This document shows positions 1 to 10,463 of a stretch of 64,000 nt of DNA, in pieces; the stretch's first letter is position 1, and each line of letters opens with the position of its first letter. The notes beneath the pieces were generated by a model. It was given only the letters and a program-made list of their open reading frames with translations. It was not told the DNA's origin and did no database searches. Source of the DNA: Scilla litardierei (taxonomy: Eukaryota > Streptophyta > Magnoliopsida > Asparagales > Asparagaceae); assembly GCA_030789695.1 (NCBI GenBank), contig CM061132.1:148808597-148872596 (forward strand), written 5' to 3'. Position numbers and translations under genes: made by a program.

Positions 1-580
1 TTTCATGCTATATCGATATTCTTGGGGTTTCTATCTCTATTTGCACCATTATACTATGATATCGAAATAAAAGTCTTTGACATGTGTTTTACATTCGGTG
101 CATGCTATATGAGTAAGCAAAACCCACGTCCTGAGAGAAATGATCTAGCAGCTTCCCTCTTCGCTTTCTTCTTTCTTCTTCGTTTTTCGTTTTCCGTTTT
201 TTCCATCATTTTCATTTTCTAAATTCACCGGGTTCGCCTTTTACTTATCTTCCTCGAGAACGAGTAAGAGGTAAGCTTGGGGGATTTTGATCACTCCACA
301 TTTTACACCTTTTTCCGCATGTTTGCATGCCATTTAGATCGCTCAAATCACGTTTTTCACGATTTATCGACAATATTGCGATACTTTTCACGATTTGTTG
401 TTTTTGTCGTATTTCAGGAGATTTGGAGCGATTTGGAGTGATTCCGAGATACACCTACTCCGGAGTGTCACCGAAGACTTCCCTGAGGGGTATTTTGAGA
501 TTGGAGAGGAGCGAAAGTAGAAAGAACGTCGTAGGATCGACGAGGAGGCAAAACGCTCAGAATGGGCATTTTCAGTGTCT
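1..580. other. Unassigned sequence left of the first LTR array
   Basis: No convincing gene. The stretch is AT-rich with pyrimidine tracts near 150-230. It probably includes the left part of the LTR that ends at 2519, but no TG-type LTR start or target-site duplication was found, so the left boundary is unknown. Confidence 0.4.
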
Positions 581-962
581 CACTCGGCCGAGTGAAGGAG
601 TCACTCGGCCGACCAGCGAGACCCCGCTCGGCCGGCCAGATCGGACACGCTCCAAGTGTGCACTCGGCCAAGCATCAGAAGCCGCCTCGGCCGAGTGACG
701 TATCCCGTCCGCCCGAGTGGCACTCAGACGACGCCCCTCAAAAAGAGCCAACTTACTGTTTTTCGTCAGTCTGAGCAGCAGAAGCCCGACTCGGCCGAGT
801 GGCAATTGCCGACCGCTCGAGTGAAGATAAGCCCATCGGCCGAGTGACGACAACTCACTCGGCCGAGTGACGCCCGAAGTGAAGACCCCCAAGACCCCGG
901 ACTTACTGGAAATTCTCAGGGTCTCTCACTCGGCCGAGCAACTCTTGTCACTCGGCCGAGTG
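581..962 (+). repeat. Array of palindromic CACTCGGCCGAGTG boxes
   Basis: About a dozen full or partial copies of the 14-bp perfect palindrome CACTCGGCCGAGTG occur in under 400 bp, for example at 581, 600, 857 and 949. The array lies upstream of the TATA-like sequence, that is, in the presumed U3 promoter part of the LTR. It occupies the same place as a different palindromic array in the LTRs of the 6682-16297 element. Confidence 0.9.
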
Positions 963-1439
963 AGCAGCGCTGCCTGTAGCGGACATCACGATTTTGGAGC
1001 TACGCAGGGGCAGTTTGGTCACGAATTTTTGGGCAGTTTTGGGGGTATTTAACCCCAGATTCTAACCTAGTTTAGGGAGCTTTTTGAATTGCTTTTGGCA
1101 GCCTTTTTAGATTAGACTTTTTAGAGTTTATTTCTTATGATTGGAGAGGAGAGAAAAGTATTATTTTGTTGGATTCTTGGAAAGCTACATTGGTTTGTCT
1201 TCCTCTCCATTAAAAATCCTATTTTTATTGTTATTTTGAATATTGCCATGAATTTCATTGCTATTTCTATTGATTATTCTTTCATTAGCAATATGATTTG
1301 TGAGTAGTCTTAACGCCTTAGGGCGTGGGGATGAACCCTACGAGCCCAATTTCCGATTTGTGATGATTTGGCAGAACTATTGCTAGAATTGCTATTATGG
1401 TTAGTTTGGGATCGATATAATACGGATAGCTAGGTGTTC

Positions 1440-1745
1440 ATATCGATTGGGATTTGCAAGAGATTGGATCCCAATTCGATAGGAAACCCTAGAAATCCGA
1501 ATTGGGTTGCAATTGAGTTTCCGAAGTATCGGTTTGCAAGAGATTGGGCCGATACTAGGTTACTCGGTTGCAATTCTATACCGATACCCGTTTGCAAAAG
1601 ATTGGACGGGTAGGAACTATCCCAACCTAGGTCGTAGCCCGAGTTTGCACAAGAGTGGGCTCGGATGCGATTGAACAATGATGTTGATCCTAATGCTAGC
1701 TTGCCTAGGCTAGGGTTTGCAAAAAATTGGACCCGAACCTAGGTT
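1440..1745 (+). repeat. Degenerate tandem repeats with a TTTGCAARAGATTGG core
   Basis: The core TTTGCAAGAGATTGG recurs about every 50-60 bp (around 1454, 1532, 1589, 1643, 1717), each copy flanked by different GAT-rich sequence. It lies in the transcribed leader part of the LTR. No coding function is visible. Confidence 0.7.
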
Positions 1746-2107
1746 CGCTATAGACCGGCAATAGCGCGAGAGCGTGAGCCAGGTTTTGCATTCAGTTGCA
1801 ACTAGTTCACCTGACATTCTACCCTAGCAATTGTGATACCGATGAATCACATTGACGAGATACGGTGAGTAGCGGGGATTCCCTATTCCCTAGGCGTCTT
1901 AATTTGATTTTATATCTCCATACTTTGTTTGACGATTGTGACAACATCGCCGAAAGGAACTTTCCTACTCTTCTGTCCCTATAGCCAGGTTGTTCGGAGA
2001 AGGCACTGTCATACGTCCTCCCTGTGTTCGATACCCGCTCGCCTCTACACCGTGCGCTTGCGGTAAAACTACACGGTCGCTCTTTAGGGTGTTATCCGGG
2101 CGCGATC

Positions 2108-2176
2108 ATGTTTGCTGACGCTGAGTCAGAGCCTGCGTTCATTGAGGAGTACGTGGACATCGGTGACCAGTCTTAG
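2108..2176 (+). CDS. Short acidic ORF inside the LTR (22 aa)
   Basis: ATG-to-TAG ORF of 22 codons rich in Glu and Asp, ending in the residues EEYVDIGDQS. The same position in the LTRs of the 6682-16297 element carries a 35-aa ORF ending EEYVDTGDQS, with the frame and stop codon kept despite sequence divergence. Function unknown. It could be a peptide encoded in the transcribed leader or a remnant of coding sequence. Translation is not shown. Confidence 0.4.
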   Translation: MFADAESEPAFIEEYVDIGDQS

Positions 2177-2519
2177 TGTCTTCGTTGAGCTTTCCTCTTT
2201 ATTTTAGACTGTTTTTGTTGTCGGTGCGTGGCACCAATACTCTGTTTATGTTTGTCCTTGTTGGCCTTGTTCTGGGCCTTTAGACTCTTTCTTTTAGTCT
2301 GGTGGCGTTTCTGGATGTTGAACTAAATTTTAAATGTTGGACAATTCTGAGATTTGAGATTTTATTTCTGTCTCTCTTGTGTTATTATCTTTGTTCTGTT
2401 CGTGGTTACAGAGACCTGCATTTAATTTATTGACGCTTATCAGGCGTGAGGCTTCACAGCTCCACGTCTGTGCGGACCTTCTCACGTCTCGCCTCCATTT
2501 TAGGGAAGCAGGGCGTGAC

Positions 2520-4142
2520 AATACGGTTCAACAAAACGATACTATTCAACAAAACGATACGGTTCAACAAAACAATATTGTTCACTACAGATCGGACTGG
2601 TCGCTCCCGCACTTCCACTATTATAAGTTACCCCAAAAACCTAGTGTGTGTGTGTGTATGTTACCGTACTTACCATTTACGAGTTAATTAATATTCTCAC
2701 TTTTCCAATTACATCTTTCGGTTAAGCATGTCACAGAGTCCAATTCAATTTACGATACGGTGCAACTACGATACTATGCAACTTATCGAGTTTAGCTAAC
2801 TGTTTAGGTGAAACACTTTGCTAATAAAAAGAAACTAATTTAGCATGCATCAATATTGTTTTTAAACCCCATAGCTACGGTACGATGAGTTACTGATACG
2901 CCTGTCGGGAAAAGGCGTGTTTCGAACTGTGGTAGTGATACCTGGTTTCACAAGTTACAAGTGGGTCAGTTTCACAATATAAATGCATTAATAATAACAT
3001 CTAACTTATTATTAATAACCATTACTAACTTAACACCAACTAATGATAGGGTTATTATCGTGTTAACATTACGTTTAATACACCCCCACCTGCTATCTCC
3101 TACTCTAATATCATTTTAATACAAAACCCCTCACTTTCTCTCTCAACCTGACATCTCTTTTAATACATCTCTATTCTTTAAGGCTATATCTCTTCATTCT
3201 TTAATAAAACCTTTACTCAAAGCTGTCACCCTATTAATATAACCCCCTCTTACTTTTTTTCCATATCTATCCTCTTCATCTCTATGTATGTTCTTGTTCT
3301 TTTCTCTCTTTTTTTCCAAAGCTTGCAGGTCAACAAGCAACGAAAGAGGATTTCGTGCGCAAGGAAAGGGGGGGCATACTCACCTTCGCGCAACGACGGG
3401 GAGGAGGAGGGGGCAGCTGACGGCGGCCCAGGCGGCGCGGCTTCCGGCCAGGCGGCGCTCCGGCCAGTGGCGTTCACGCACGCGCAAGGTGCTGAGGTGG
3501 CCGGGCTTCAAGTGATTGCGCGCGGCTTTGGTGAGGGAAGCTCGGGAAGAGGAGAAATGGGGAAGGAGATCGTTTGATCTGAAATTGGGTTGGGTATATT
3601 CTGTTTTCAGATCTTAAGTTTTATTTCCAGATTTGGTTTGGTTCATCCTCTTCCAATTTTCAGTTTGAGTTGTGTTTGGGAATTTGATTTTGGGTTGAAA
3701 GGGTTGATGATATTATTGTGTTGGTGATGGGTTGTGTGTGAAGATGATGAAACTGTGAAGGGGGGCTGAATTGTGTAAGGGGCTGATGAACGTTGCAGGG
3801 GAGTTGATGGGTGATACTTGAAGAAGGAAGAGGCAGTGGACAAGATTCATTAACGGGAGAAGTTTAGGTAAGGATTAGGTTTTAGAATTAATGAAATTTG
3901 GTAGGTTAGGGGGATGTATCAGGCTGTAGGAAAGGAAAACGTGAAACTTGTTTTGGGTTAAAAGATATTTTGTAATTTGTAATTTGTGATGTAATTGATG
4001 TAAGTGAAAATAATATATTTTTATTTATGGCAAAAAATTAGACGCGCTCGCGTCGACTCTACGGATAAAAATAGTCGGACAATCAGAAGTAAAATACAAG
4101 CACACAAACAATTAAACTTACCTAAAAATACCGGCCGTTACA
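2520..4142. other. Repeat-derived stretch, possible minus-strand LTR
   Basis: Begins with three copies of a short repeat (TTCAACAAAACGATAC, 2524-2575). A GC-rich patch at 3340-3560 is embedded in AT-rich sequence. The right end, GGCCGTTACA at 4133-4142, read on the minus strand gives a TGTAACGGCC start like those of other chromovirus LTRs in this window, so 4142 may be the outer edge of a minus-strand LTR. No matching partner or left edge was found, and no protein was recognised. Confidence 0.3.
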
Positions 4143-4544
4143 GAGCCAACTCGGTCCCTTAAATATTATTATTTAAGTTTTTGATCAACACAATCATGAA
4201 TATTGAAAATACCCATAAGCCAAAACACCCTGAATGAGTTCACTGCTTTCTTTTGTATGAATAGAATATGCTACAGTGCAGGTACCATTGTATAAACCCA
4301 TTTTATTTCCCAGCAGAGAGTTTTACATGTACGAATCTACTAAAGATGTTCTAATTCATTTTAAAATTCATTGGAACAGGTTTAGTAGGCGAAAACCCTG
4401 AAATTTAACGATCGTGCACAAATTTTTTTGGTCCCGAACGATTTTAGGTCATGAAAGTCTGTCAAAAAGTTCGGATCTTTGTTTGATGTAAAGAAAAAGT
4501 TGAATTCGTACGAAAAACGCAACACCGAACGGTGAGTGCTATTG
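4143..4544. other. No feature recognised
   Basis: AT-rich sequence without a recognisable gene or repeat. Confidence 0.4.
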
Positions 4545-6250
4545 GTATGTACATCGCTTTTTGCTCACAACGCATAGCTAGTAAAATTTTTGCATGTTGT
4601 TCATGGTGAGTTATTTTGGTCTATTCATTGCATTTTTACTCACAGTGCACAACATGCAAAAAATTTGCATGTTGTACGCTTTGAGTATTTTTGGTCTGTG
4701 CATCAATTTTTACGCACATTTCACAATATGCAAATTTTTCGCTCGTTGTGCACGTTGGGTACCTTTGGTATGTGCATCACATTTTTCTCATCGTGCACAA
4801 CATGCAACATTTTGTCCGTTGTGCGTTGTGTAATTTTCAGTCTACAACAACAAGCAGGATATCAATTTCAGCAAACCCAAATCTATGTCAAGTTTCATAT
4901 TCAGAATTGGTAATGTAACTTATTTGTATGAATCCAAATTTATGTCATAGTTGTCAATGTATCAGATGTGTAAAATATGTCAATTATCAGATATGTCAAC
5001 TATGTCAATGTACCAGACATGTCAATTTATCAGAAATGTCAATGTATTAGATTTAACAATGTATCAGACATGCCAATGTATCATATTTAGCGTTCATTTT
5101 ATATTTATGTCAAAATGTTGATGATATGCATGTATCAAATTTAATGACAATGCATTATGTGTGTCTGTGTGTATACCACTTACTATAACATCAATGCATA
5201 CCAAAGTACATTATTCAACAAAAATGATTTACAACCAAAACAAAACTATGTATGCGACATATCAAGCACTTTCATATGGCTTAACTGTCCGGATGTTAAT
5301 GATAACGTCGAAGATACATTGTGCATCATATAATTGCTACTGGCAGCTTATCTTCTGTTAATTTCATTGGCATTGAAAAAATAAGAACTTATTTTCTCAT
5401 ATATATCTTCATAATTCCTTTCTTGTTCTCATTGCCATAATTTTAACTTTGTTATTTCATGTAGTAACTATCTAGCGCATGCATTTCCACGCAGACACAG
5501 TTCCCTCTCAGGAACCTAACCAAAAAACTACATATGTGGCTCTTGCTGTACTTGATACACCCATGAAATCTTCTCCCAATATTATATATTGACACTGCAT
5601 TTCTAATCGGAGCTTTCAATCCACAAAAGCAACTGTGTTGTTTCCTACACATTTCATTACTTTTGTTCGATGCCGTGATTTACAACAGCAAATCTCATCA
5701 CATAGAAATTGACATAATTTACCTTACATCCGGGTCTAATTAAGCAAACAATTTTTTTTGAATATTCTTGCAAACTAATTTAAACTGTCACGAGAACAAA
5801 ATTTCATGATACACCAAATTCTTTGTTGGGTTCATCACTGAATCTGAACTGATTTGCAATACACATGATTTTCGGGTCGGATCGAATGATGAATCTAACG
5901 AAGACTGTGGCATAACATACAGATTTTGTGTTGGTCGAAGAAGATGAGAAAATGATGAGAATATGCTGTGAGTAGATGATGGCTAATGTGCAACTCTTTA
6001 TATATGAATTTGGACAGTGCCGATGGGCAACGAATGCAAATTCGCACATGCGAACCTACAAGGATGCATGGGCGCCCGTGATCAATATATGAGTGCCTGG
6101 GAATCATCAGAGGGTAGTGATGTGCGAGATGAGCAAAATTTGATGCACATACCAAAATTACTCAATGCGCTATATTGTGAGCTGTGAGTAAAAAGTGATG
6201 CACATACCAAATTTACTCAAAGCGAACAACATGGAATTTTGTTTGTTTGT
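4545..6250. mobile_element. Possible non-autonomous DNA transposon with inverted subterminal repeat arrays
   Basis: At 4545-4850 there are about four degenerate ~75-bp repeats built on GGTATGTGCATCA, TTTTTACTCAC and GCACAACATGCAAA. At 6130-6250 the same modules occur in reverse complement (GATGCACATACCAAA, GTGAGTAAAAA). Inverted arrays of one repeat around a 1.3-kb AT-rich core resemble Mutator-type or other foldback DNA transposons. Exact ends and a target-site duplication were not resolved. A partial copy of the right side recurs at 16690-16850 because of the tandem duplication described separately. Confidence 0.45.
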
Positions 6251-6676
6251 TTGTTTGTTTTGTTCGGTGAGTAAAAATTGACGAAGCCTGGTGGTAGTGG
6301 GGTTCGACATGGGGTTTATCTTTTTTTGTGAGTAAAAATTTGGAACTCTTTACAAATTTTTCTCGCCAGCATTTAACACCGTGCGACACGCTCATCTCTC
6401 TTGAACAAATCGATCACAACTCCATTGTGATCGAGCGTGTATATCTCATATACGTCAAGTTATGTTTCCTTCAATAAGTGTGAGGAGCCATTATCGTTGC
6501 AAGACTTGAAAGCCCGATTCCTATTTCGGCAATGGCTTGATCGCACTCTATAATCAAGTCACATACACGGCAGTGACGCTAGATGCGTTTGAAGTCCACC
6601 CGTTTTGAAATCGTCATTATCTGATTGGTGTGAGATGTGACTGTCCTCCGAACCAAATCTGGGCATGTCAGTAACA
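6000..6676 (+). repeat. Tandem duplication upstream of FY, copy 1 (left half)
   Basis: This stretch matches ~16570-17255. Its continuation, on the far side of the inserted element, is 16303-16560, which matches 17261-17530. The two copies are colinear and similar but clearly diverged, with scattered substitutions and small indels. Copy 1 was later split by the Ty3-gypsy insertion. Confidence 0.85.
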
Positions 6677-6681
6677 GTTAC
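6677..6681 (+). repeat. Target-site duplication GTTAC (left)
   Basis: GTTAC lies immediately before the TGTAACG start of the 5' LTR and again at 16298-16302 immediately after the 3' LTR. Confidence 0.9.
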
Positions 6682-6983
6682 TGTAACGACTGGTTTTCGT
6701 GTATCTGGATTTATTATGTCATATTATATGTTTTGGTGGATTTTCTCCTTATGCGTGGTTTACGTCTCCGTAGCTTTCATTTTCGATCGTTTCGTCGTGA
6801 TTTTCTAGCTTCTTCCTTAGAATCGTCGATTTTGGAGTAAGTCATTCGTGACGGGCTTCATATCGGTCATATCATGTTGTTAGATCAAGCCTAGGAGTCT
6901 TAGGAATCGATCCCGGAGCTTCGCGCTCTATTTCGGAACTTTTGGTGCTCATTAGCCGGTGTAAGAAGGGGCACCGACCGACT

Positions 6984-7373
6984 AGATGACGATCCAGTCG
7001 GTCGGAAAACCTTCTTGAACCGACTAGTTGGCTTTGTTAATTTCTCAGGAGTTACTGTTTCTCGTTAGTCGGTCTAAGAACATTGGTCGACCGACTAGGT
7101 CGTAAACTAGTCGGTCAGCAATGCTTCTTTAACCGACTAACTCATTAACTATTTTTGGTACCGGTTACTATTCATTCTTAGTCGGTCTAAGAACGTTCAT
7201 CGACCGACTAGATTCGAAACTAGTCGGTCAGTAGTTGTTCTTTGACCGACTAAATCTAAATCCTATTTTTGTACAGGAGTTACTGTTTGGACTTAGTCGG
7301 TCTGCGTTGGTCAACCGACCGACTAGTTCACAAACTAGTCGGTCAGTGGTTGCTCTTTGACCGACTAATCAGT
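6984..7373 (+). repeat. Array of ACCGACTAGTCGGT-type palindromic boxes (5' LTR)
   Basis: About 3.5 copies of a ~114-bp unit; TTAGTCGGTC starts at 7065, 7178 and 7293. Each unit holds boxes of ACCGACTA and its reverse complement TAGTCGGT in alternating orientation, which can pair locally. The array precedes the TATA-like sequence. The 3' LTR has the same array at about 14205-14595. Confidence 0.9.
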
Positions 7374-8619
7374 GTCGAAACCCTAATTTCTGGGCAGCCG
7401 ACAGCACATCCTATTTAAACCCCCCCAAACGTTTTCTTCTTCATCTTCTTCAACTCTAAACCTAATTTCTCCCCCATTGAGCCCCCTACTACTTCAAACC
7501 CTTATTCCTTCATCCCAAGCCCAAATCCATCATCCAAACCCTCACTTAACACATTCTACCTCTCATCTTCCCCAAACATTCATCAAATCCCCCAAAATCC
7601 CCCAAAACCCCATTTCTCCAGATTTTCCCCATCCATTCCAGATCTGATCCATAGGTTCCCCGGAGCGTTCTTCCGCTTCCTATACGGTAATAATCGATCT
7701 CTTAATGTTTTCATAACCCGTTGTGTTTTTGTGAAACCCTAATGAAATGAATGTTGTTTTGATGATTGTTTCTTCATATCAGCGACTTCCTCGTAGATTA
7801 GCGTCCGTGGGACGAACCCTCGTTGATCGTCATCCTCGGTGCTAGGCAAGTGAAACTTGCCACTTAGGGTTTAGGCCATGTTTTAGGCCATTTGCTTGTT
7901 GTAGGCGTAAAAGAGACTAGGCGACGAAATGATACTCGCCTAGGCGCAATTCCGGAACTATCTTGACAACGAAGCTAGGACCATCGTTTACCATGTTGCA
8001 TAACTATCATGTCATGTTTAATTTTGATTAACGGTACGTGAATTAATTGTCATCCATGCTATCCATGTTGAATGTCGCATTCGTAGCACACGCTACAATA
8101 CTTGTGTTCCTGGCCCGTGTTCTAAAAGCGGGCTACGTGAGTTGGTTGATAGCCAATGCCCGACCTACTTGTTTACCGGCTAGGCACCTGCGTTGCAGGC
8201 ATAACCCTACGCCATACATGTTAAACACACTTCCTGGCTCGTGTTCCAGAAGCAAGCATTCCGTGTTCGGGGTAACTCCCTGGCTCGATACACGTGGAGG
8301 GGTAGAGATAAACGGTCACTTGAGCTTAGGAGTTGGCCCGATTAGCCACTCTAGCCAACAGGCGGAATCTCTGTGCACAACTTGTTTACTTGACTATTCA
8401 CTTGACGTGAACCACTTGACTTGTACTTGACCGTGTTTACTTGTTATCCATGACACACTTGCTACTTGTACTTTCCTTCACTTGTCACTTCCATACTATA
8501 CTTGCCATGCCATGCATCATACTATATCTGCTAGGTTGCTAGTTTACCTTACCTTCAGTTTCCTTGCCCATGTCTTTTAGACTTGCTGACATGTGCCCCT
8601 TTACTCTTTTGGGTGACAC

Positions 8620-8727
8620 ATGTTAGATCCCGAGCCTGAGTCCGTTGTTGAGGACGAGGTGTTTGCTGACGCCGAGCCCGATCCTGTGTTTGGCGAGGAG
8701 TACGTGGACACTGGGGACCAGTCCTAG
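8620..8727 (+). CDS. Short acidic ORF in the 5' LTR (35 aa)
   Basis: ATG-to-TAG ORF beginning MLDPEPES and ending EEYVDTGDQS, 35 residues, about a third Asp/Glu. It is intact in both LTRs (second copy 15842-15949), and its C-terminal half is conserved in the diverged LTR ending at 2519. No known domain. It could be a small leader peptide or a decayed coding segment. Confidence 0.4.
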   Translation: MLDPEPESVVEDEVFADAEPDPVFGEEYVDTGDQS

Positions 8728-9075
8728 TGTCTTCGTTGAGTTTTCCCTTTTTGTTTAGACTGCTATTTTGTTGTCAGTGTGTAGCACCTATACTTTGTTA
8801 CGTTGTTCCTTTTGTTGGCCTTGTTCTAGGCCTTTAGACTCTTTCATTTAGCCTGGTGGCTTTTCTGGATGTTGAACTTAATTTTCATGTTGGACAAATT
8901 ATGAGATATGAGATTTTATTTCTGTCTCTCCTTGTGTTATTATTGTTGTTCCGTTTGTGGTTACAGGGACCTGCTTATGTTTTATTGACGCTTATCGGGT
9001 TTGGGGCTTCACAGCTCCACTCTCGTGCAGACCTTTTCACGTCTCGCCTCCATTTTAGGGAAGCGGGGCGTGACA

Positions 9076-9218
9076 GGTTTTGTTGGTGGCCCATGCAGGT
9101 CCTTCTGTAACTGCGATTATTAGAATGACAATAATAATATTAGAATGTCCAATAAACTAAGTTCGACATCCGAGTCATAAGCTATGAGTCTAATCTGCTT
9201 CGTTTTCTGTGTCATTAG
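9076..9218 (+). promoter_or_regulatory. Post-LTR leader and presumed primer-binding region
   Basis: The usual plant initiator-tRNA site TGGTATCAGAGC is absent after this LTR. Instead TTGGTGGCCCATGCAGGTCC follows at about 9083. A nearly identical string follows the LTR that ends at 52607, so it is conserved between families and may be the primer-binding site of a different tRNA, which I cannot identify. CAG-GTCC at 9098-9099 and CATTAG just before the gag ATG at 9219 could also bound a leader intron. Confidence 0.4.
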
Positions 9219-10322
9219 ATGGCAGGAAGGCGATTCACCCGTGGTGGAGGTAGTGGTGCGCCCCCTCATGATGAGGAGCCTGAGCGGGAACCCACCAACG
9301 GAGAGATGATGCGGATGATGCTCCAGATGATGCAAGTGCAGCAGGGCGTGCTCCTGCAAGTTCAGAATGCTCCACTTGCTCGAGCTGCCCGGGCACTTCC
9401 GGATGCCCCTCGCTCCGAGCCGGGAGCGAAGCAATTTCGGGAGCTGGGTCCCGCATATTTTGATGGGTCTGAGGGTCCTCTAGCTGCCGATGAGTGGATT
9501 CGGAACATTGAGGATAACTTGAAGATGGCCAAGATCACCCCGGCAGGATGGGTTGATTTGGCGAAGATGCAGCTCAAGGATAACGCTCGGAACTGGTGGG
9601 ATGCGGAAGAGAAGATGTTGGTGGAGCCGATAGCTTGGGCTACCTTTAAGACCAGGTTTGATGAGGAGTTCTTTCCGAAGGAGGCTAAGAAGGAGATGCT
9701 GCAGCGCTTTATTGATCTGAAGCAAGGGAGCTTGACGGTGGACCTGTACCACCTAGAGTTCACTAGGCTGAGTCGGTTCGCACCAAAGATGGTGCAGGAT
9801 GCTGATGAGAGGGCTCAGAGGTTCCTGCAGGGACTTGCTTTGGAGCTCCAGAGTTTTGTGTCTTCCTCTAATCTGGACTCTTATCAGAAGGTTCTGGTCG
9901 CTGCCAGGAGGCAGGAGCTGAACCTGAGTCAGAGGAGAGGACATGTTTCTGGTGCTGGGAAGAGGCCTATGGAGCAGGCCAGAGCGATGGTTAGGCCTGG
10001 TTTCAAGCCTAATCAGTCAGCTCAGTTCAAGAGGCCAGGAGGGCCTGTTCAGAAGACTTGCCATTTCTGCGATAGGACCGGGCACGTCAAGGATCAGTGT
10101 AGGAGATTCCTGGGCCAGTGTGTCGTCTGTGGGGATCCTACCCATACCATGAAGGATTGTCCGAGGTCGAAGCAGCCTTGGAGGGTACCTGTTGCAGCAC
10201 AGCCGTTGCAGCAGAGGGCGTCTGTTCCTGCTGGACGTGGAGCAGCTCTTGTTCCCCAGAGGCAGGCTTTTCAGCAGGCTTTTCCGTCGAGGAGGCAGGC
10301 TTTTCTGATGACCGCTGTGTAG
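9219..10322 (+). CDS. gag: Gag polyprotein of the Tekay element (ends at a TAG that interrupts gag-pro)
   Basis: Open for 367 codons from ATG 9219. It contains a retrotransposon gag (capsid-like) domain around residues 70-200, with the WIRNIEDNLKM and RFIDLKQGSLTVDLYHLEFTRL signatures. Two zinc knuckles of C-x2-C-x4-H-x4-C type lie near the C-terminus (CHFCDRTGHVKDQC, then CVVCGDPTHTMKDC). Gag forms the virus-like particle and packages the RNA. In related Tekay elements gag and protease are one frame; here TAG at 10320-10322 interrupts what looks like continuing coding sequence (SEAVDEVIAG), so the stop is probably a late mutation. Confidence 0.9.
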   Translation: MAGRRFTRGGGSGAPPHDEEPEREPTNGEMMRMMLQMMQVQQGVLLQVQNAPLARAARALPDAPRSEPGAKQFRELGPAYFDGSEGPLAADEWIRNIEDNLKMAKITPAGWVDLAKMQLKDNARNWWDAEEKMLVEPIAWATFKTRFDEEFFPKEAKKEMLQRFIDLKQGSLTVDLYHLEFTRLSRFAPKMVQDADERAQRFLQGLALELQSFVSSSNLDSYQKVLVAARRQELNLSQRRGHVSGAGKRPMEQARAMVRPGFKPNQSAQFKRPGGPVQKTCHFCDRTGHVKDQCRRFLGQCVVCGDPTHTMKDCPRSKQPWRVPVAAQPLQQRASVPAGRGAALVPQRQAFQQAFPSRRQAFLMTAV

Positions 10323-10350
10323 AGCGAGGCTGTGGACGAGGTTATCGCAG

Positions 10351-10463
10351 GTAATCCTCAATCTAGCTGTTACTTTCCTAGCTGGTTTTGATTGTTAGAT
10401 TGTGTTGTTTGCTTGAACATGATTGTTTGCTAGACTAGGGTTTGATTGTTAATTGCTTGTTAG
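10351..10463 (+). other. Apparent 113-bp intron between gag and protease
   Basis: Donor CAG-GTAATC at 10350/10351 and acceptor TTGTTAG at 10463. The interval is T-rich with stops in its frames. Removing it joins GCA-G to GT-GTG in phase and links EVIAG directly to [14 protein letters not shown], the continuity expected at a gag-protease junction. Splicing has not been shown; a non-coding insertion is the alternative. Confidence 0.6.

Larger units (their letters stand above)
581..2519 (+). mobile_element. LTR of a Tekay/Del-like Ty3-gypsy element (solo LTR or fragment)
   Basis: The right end (GGGCGTGACA, 2510-2519) and the 200 bp before it are clearly homologous to the ends of the LTRs at 6682-9075 and 13903-16297. 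The order of landmarks is also the same: palindromic-box array, TATA-like GTATTTAAC near 1047, GGGATGAACCC-type block near 1330, short acidic ORF, and terminal GGGCGTGACA. The sequence after 2519 does not resemble the primer-binding region of the 6682 element, so this is not an evident 5' LTR. It may be a solo LTR or the right end of a truncated copy. The left edge is undetermined. Confidence 0.7.
6682..9075 (+). repeat. 5' LTR of the Tekay element
   Basis: Starts TGTAACGACTGG and ends GGCGTGACA. It is 2394 bp, against 2395 bp for the 3' LTR, with near-identical sequence. A TATA-like CCTATTTAAAC near 7410 follows a palindromic-box array, placing U3 left and R-U5 right. Confidence 0.95.

Noticed and set aside
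3284..3577. 97-codon ORF with a hydrophobic start in a GC-rich patch
   Set aside because: Low-complexity Gly/Ala/Arg content, overlapping shifted ORF of similar size, no recognisable domain; probably repeat-derived.
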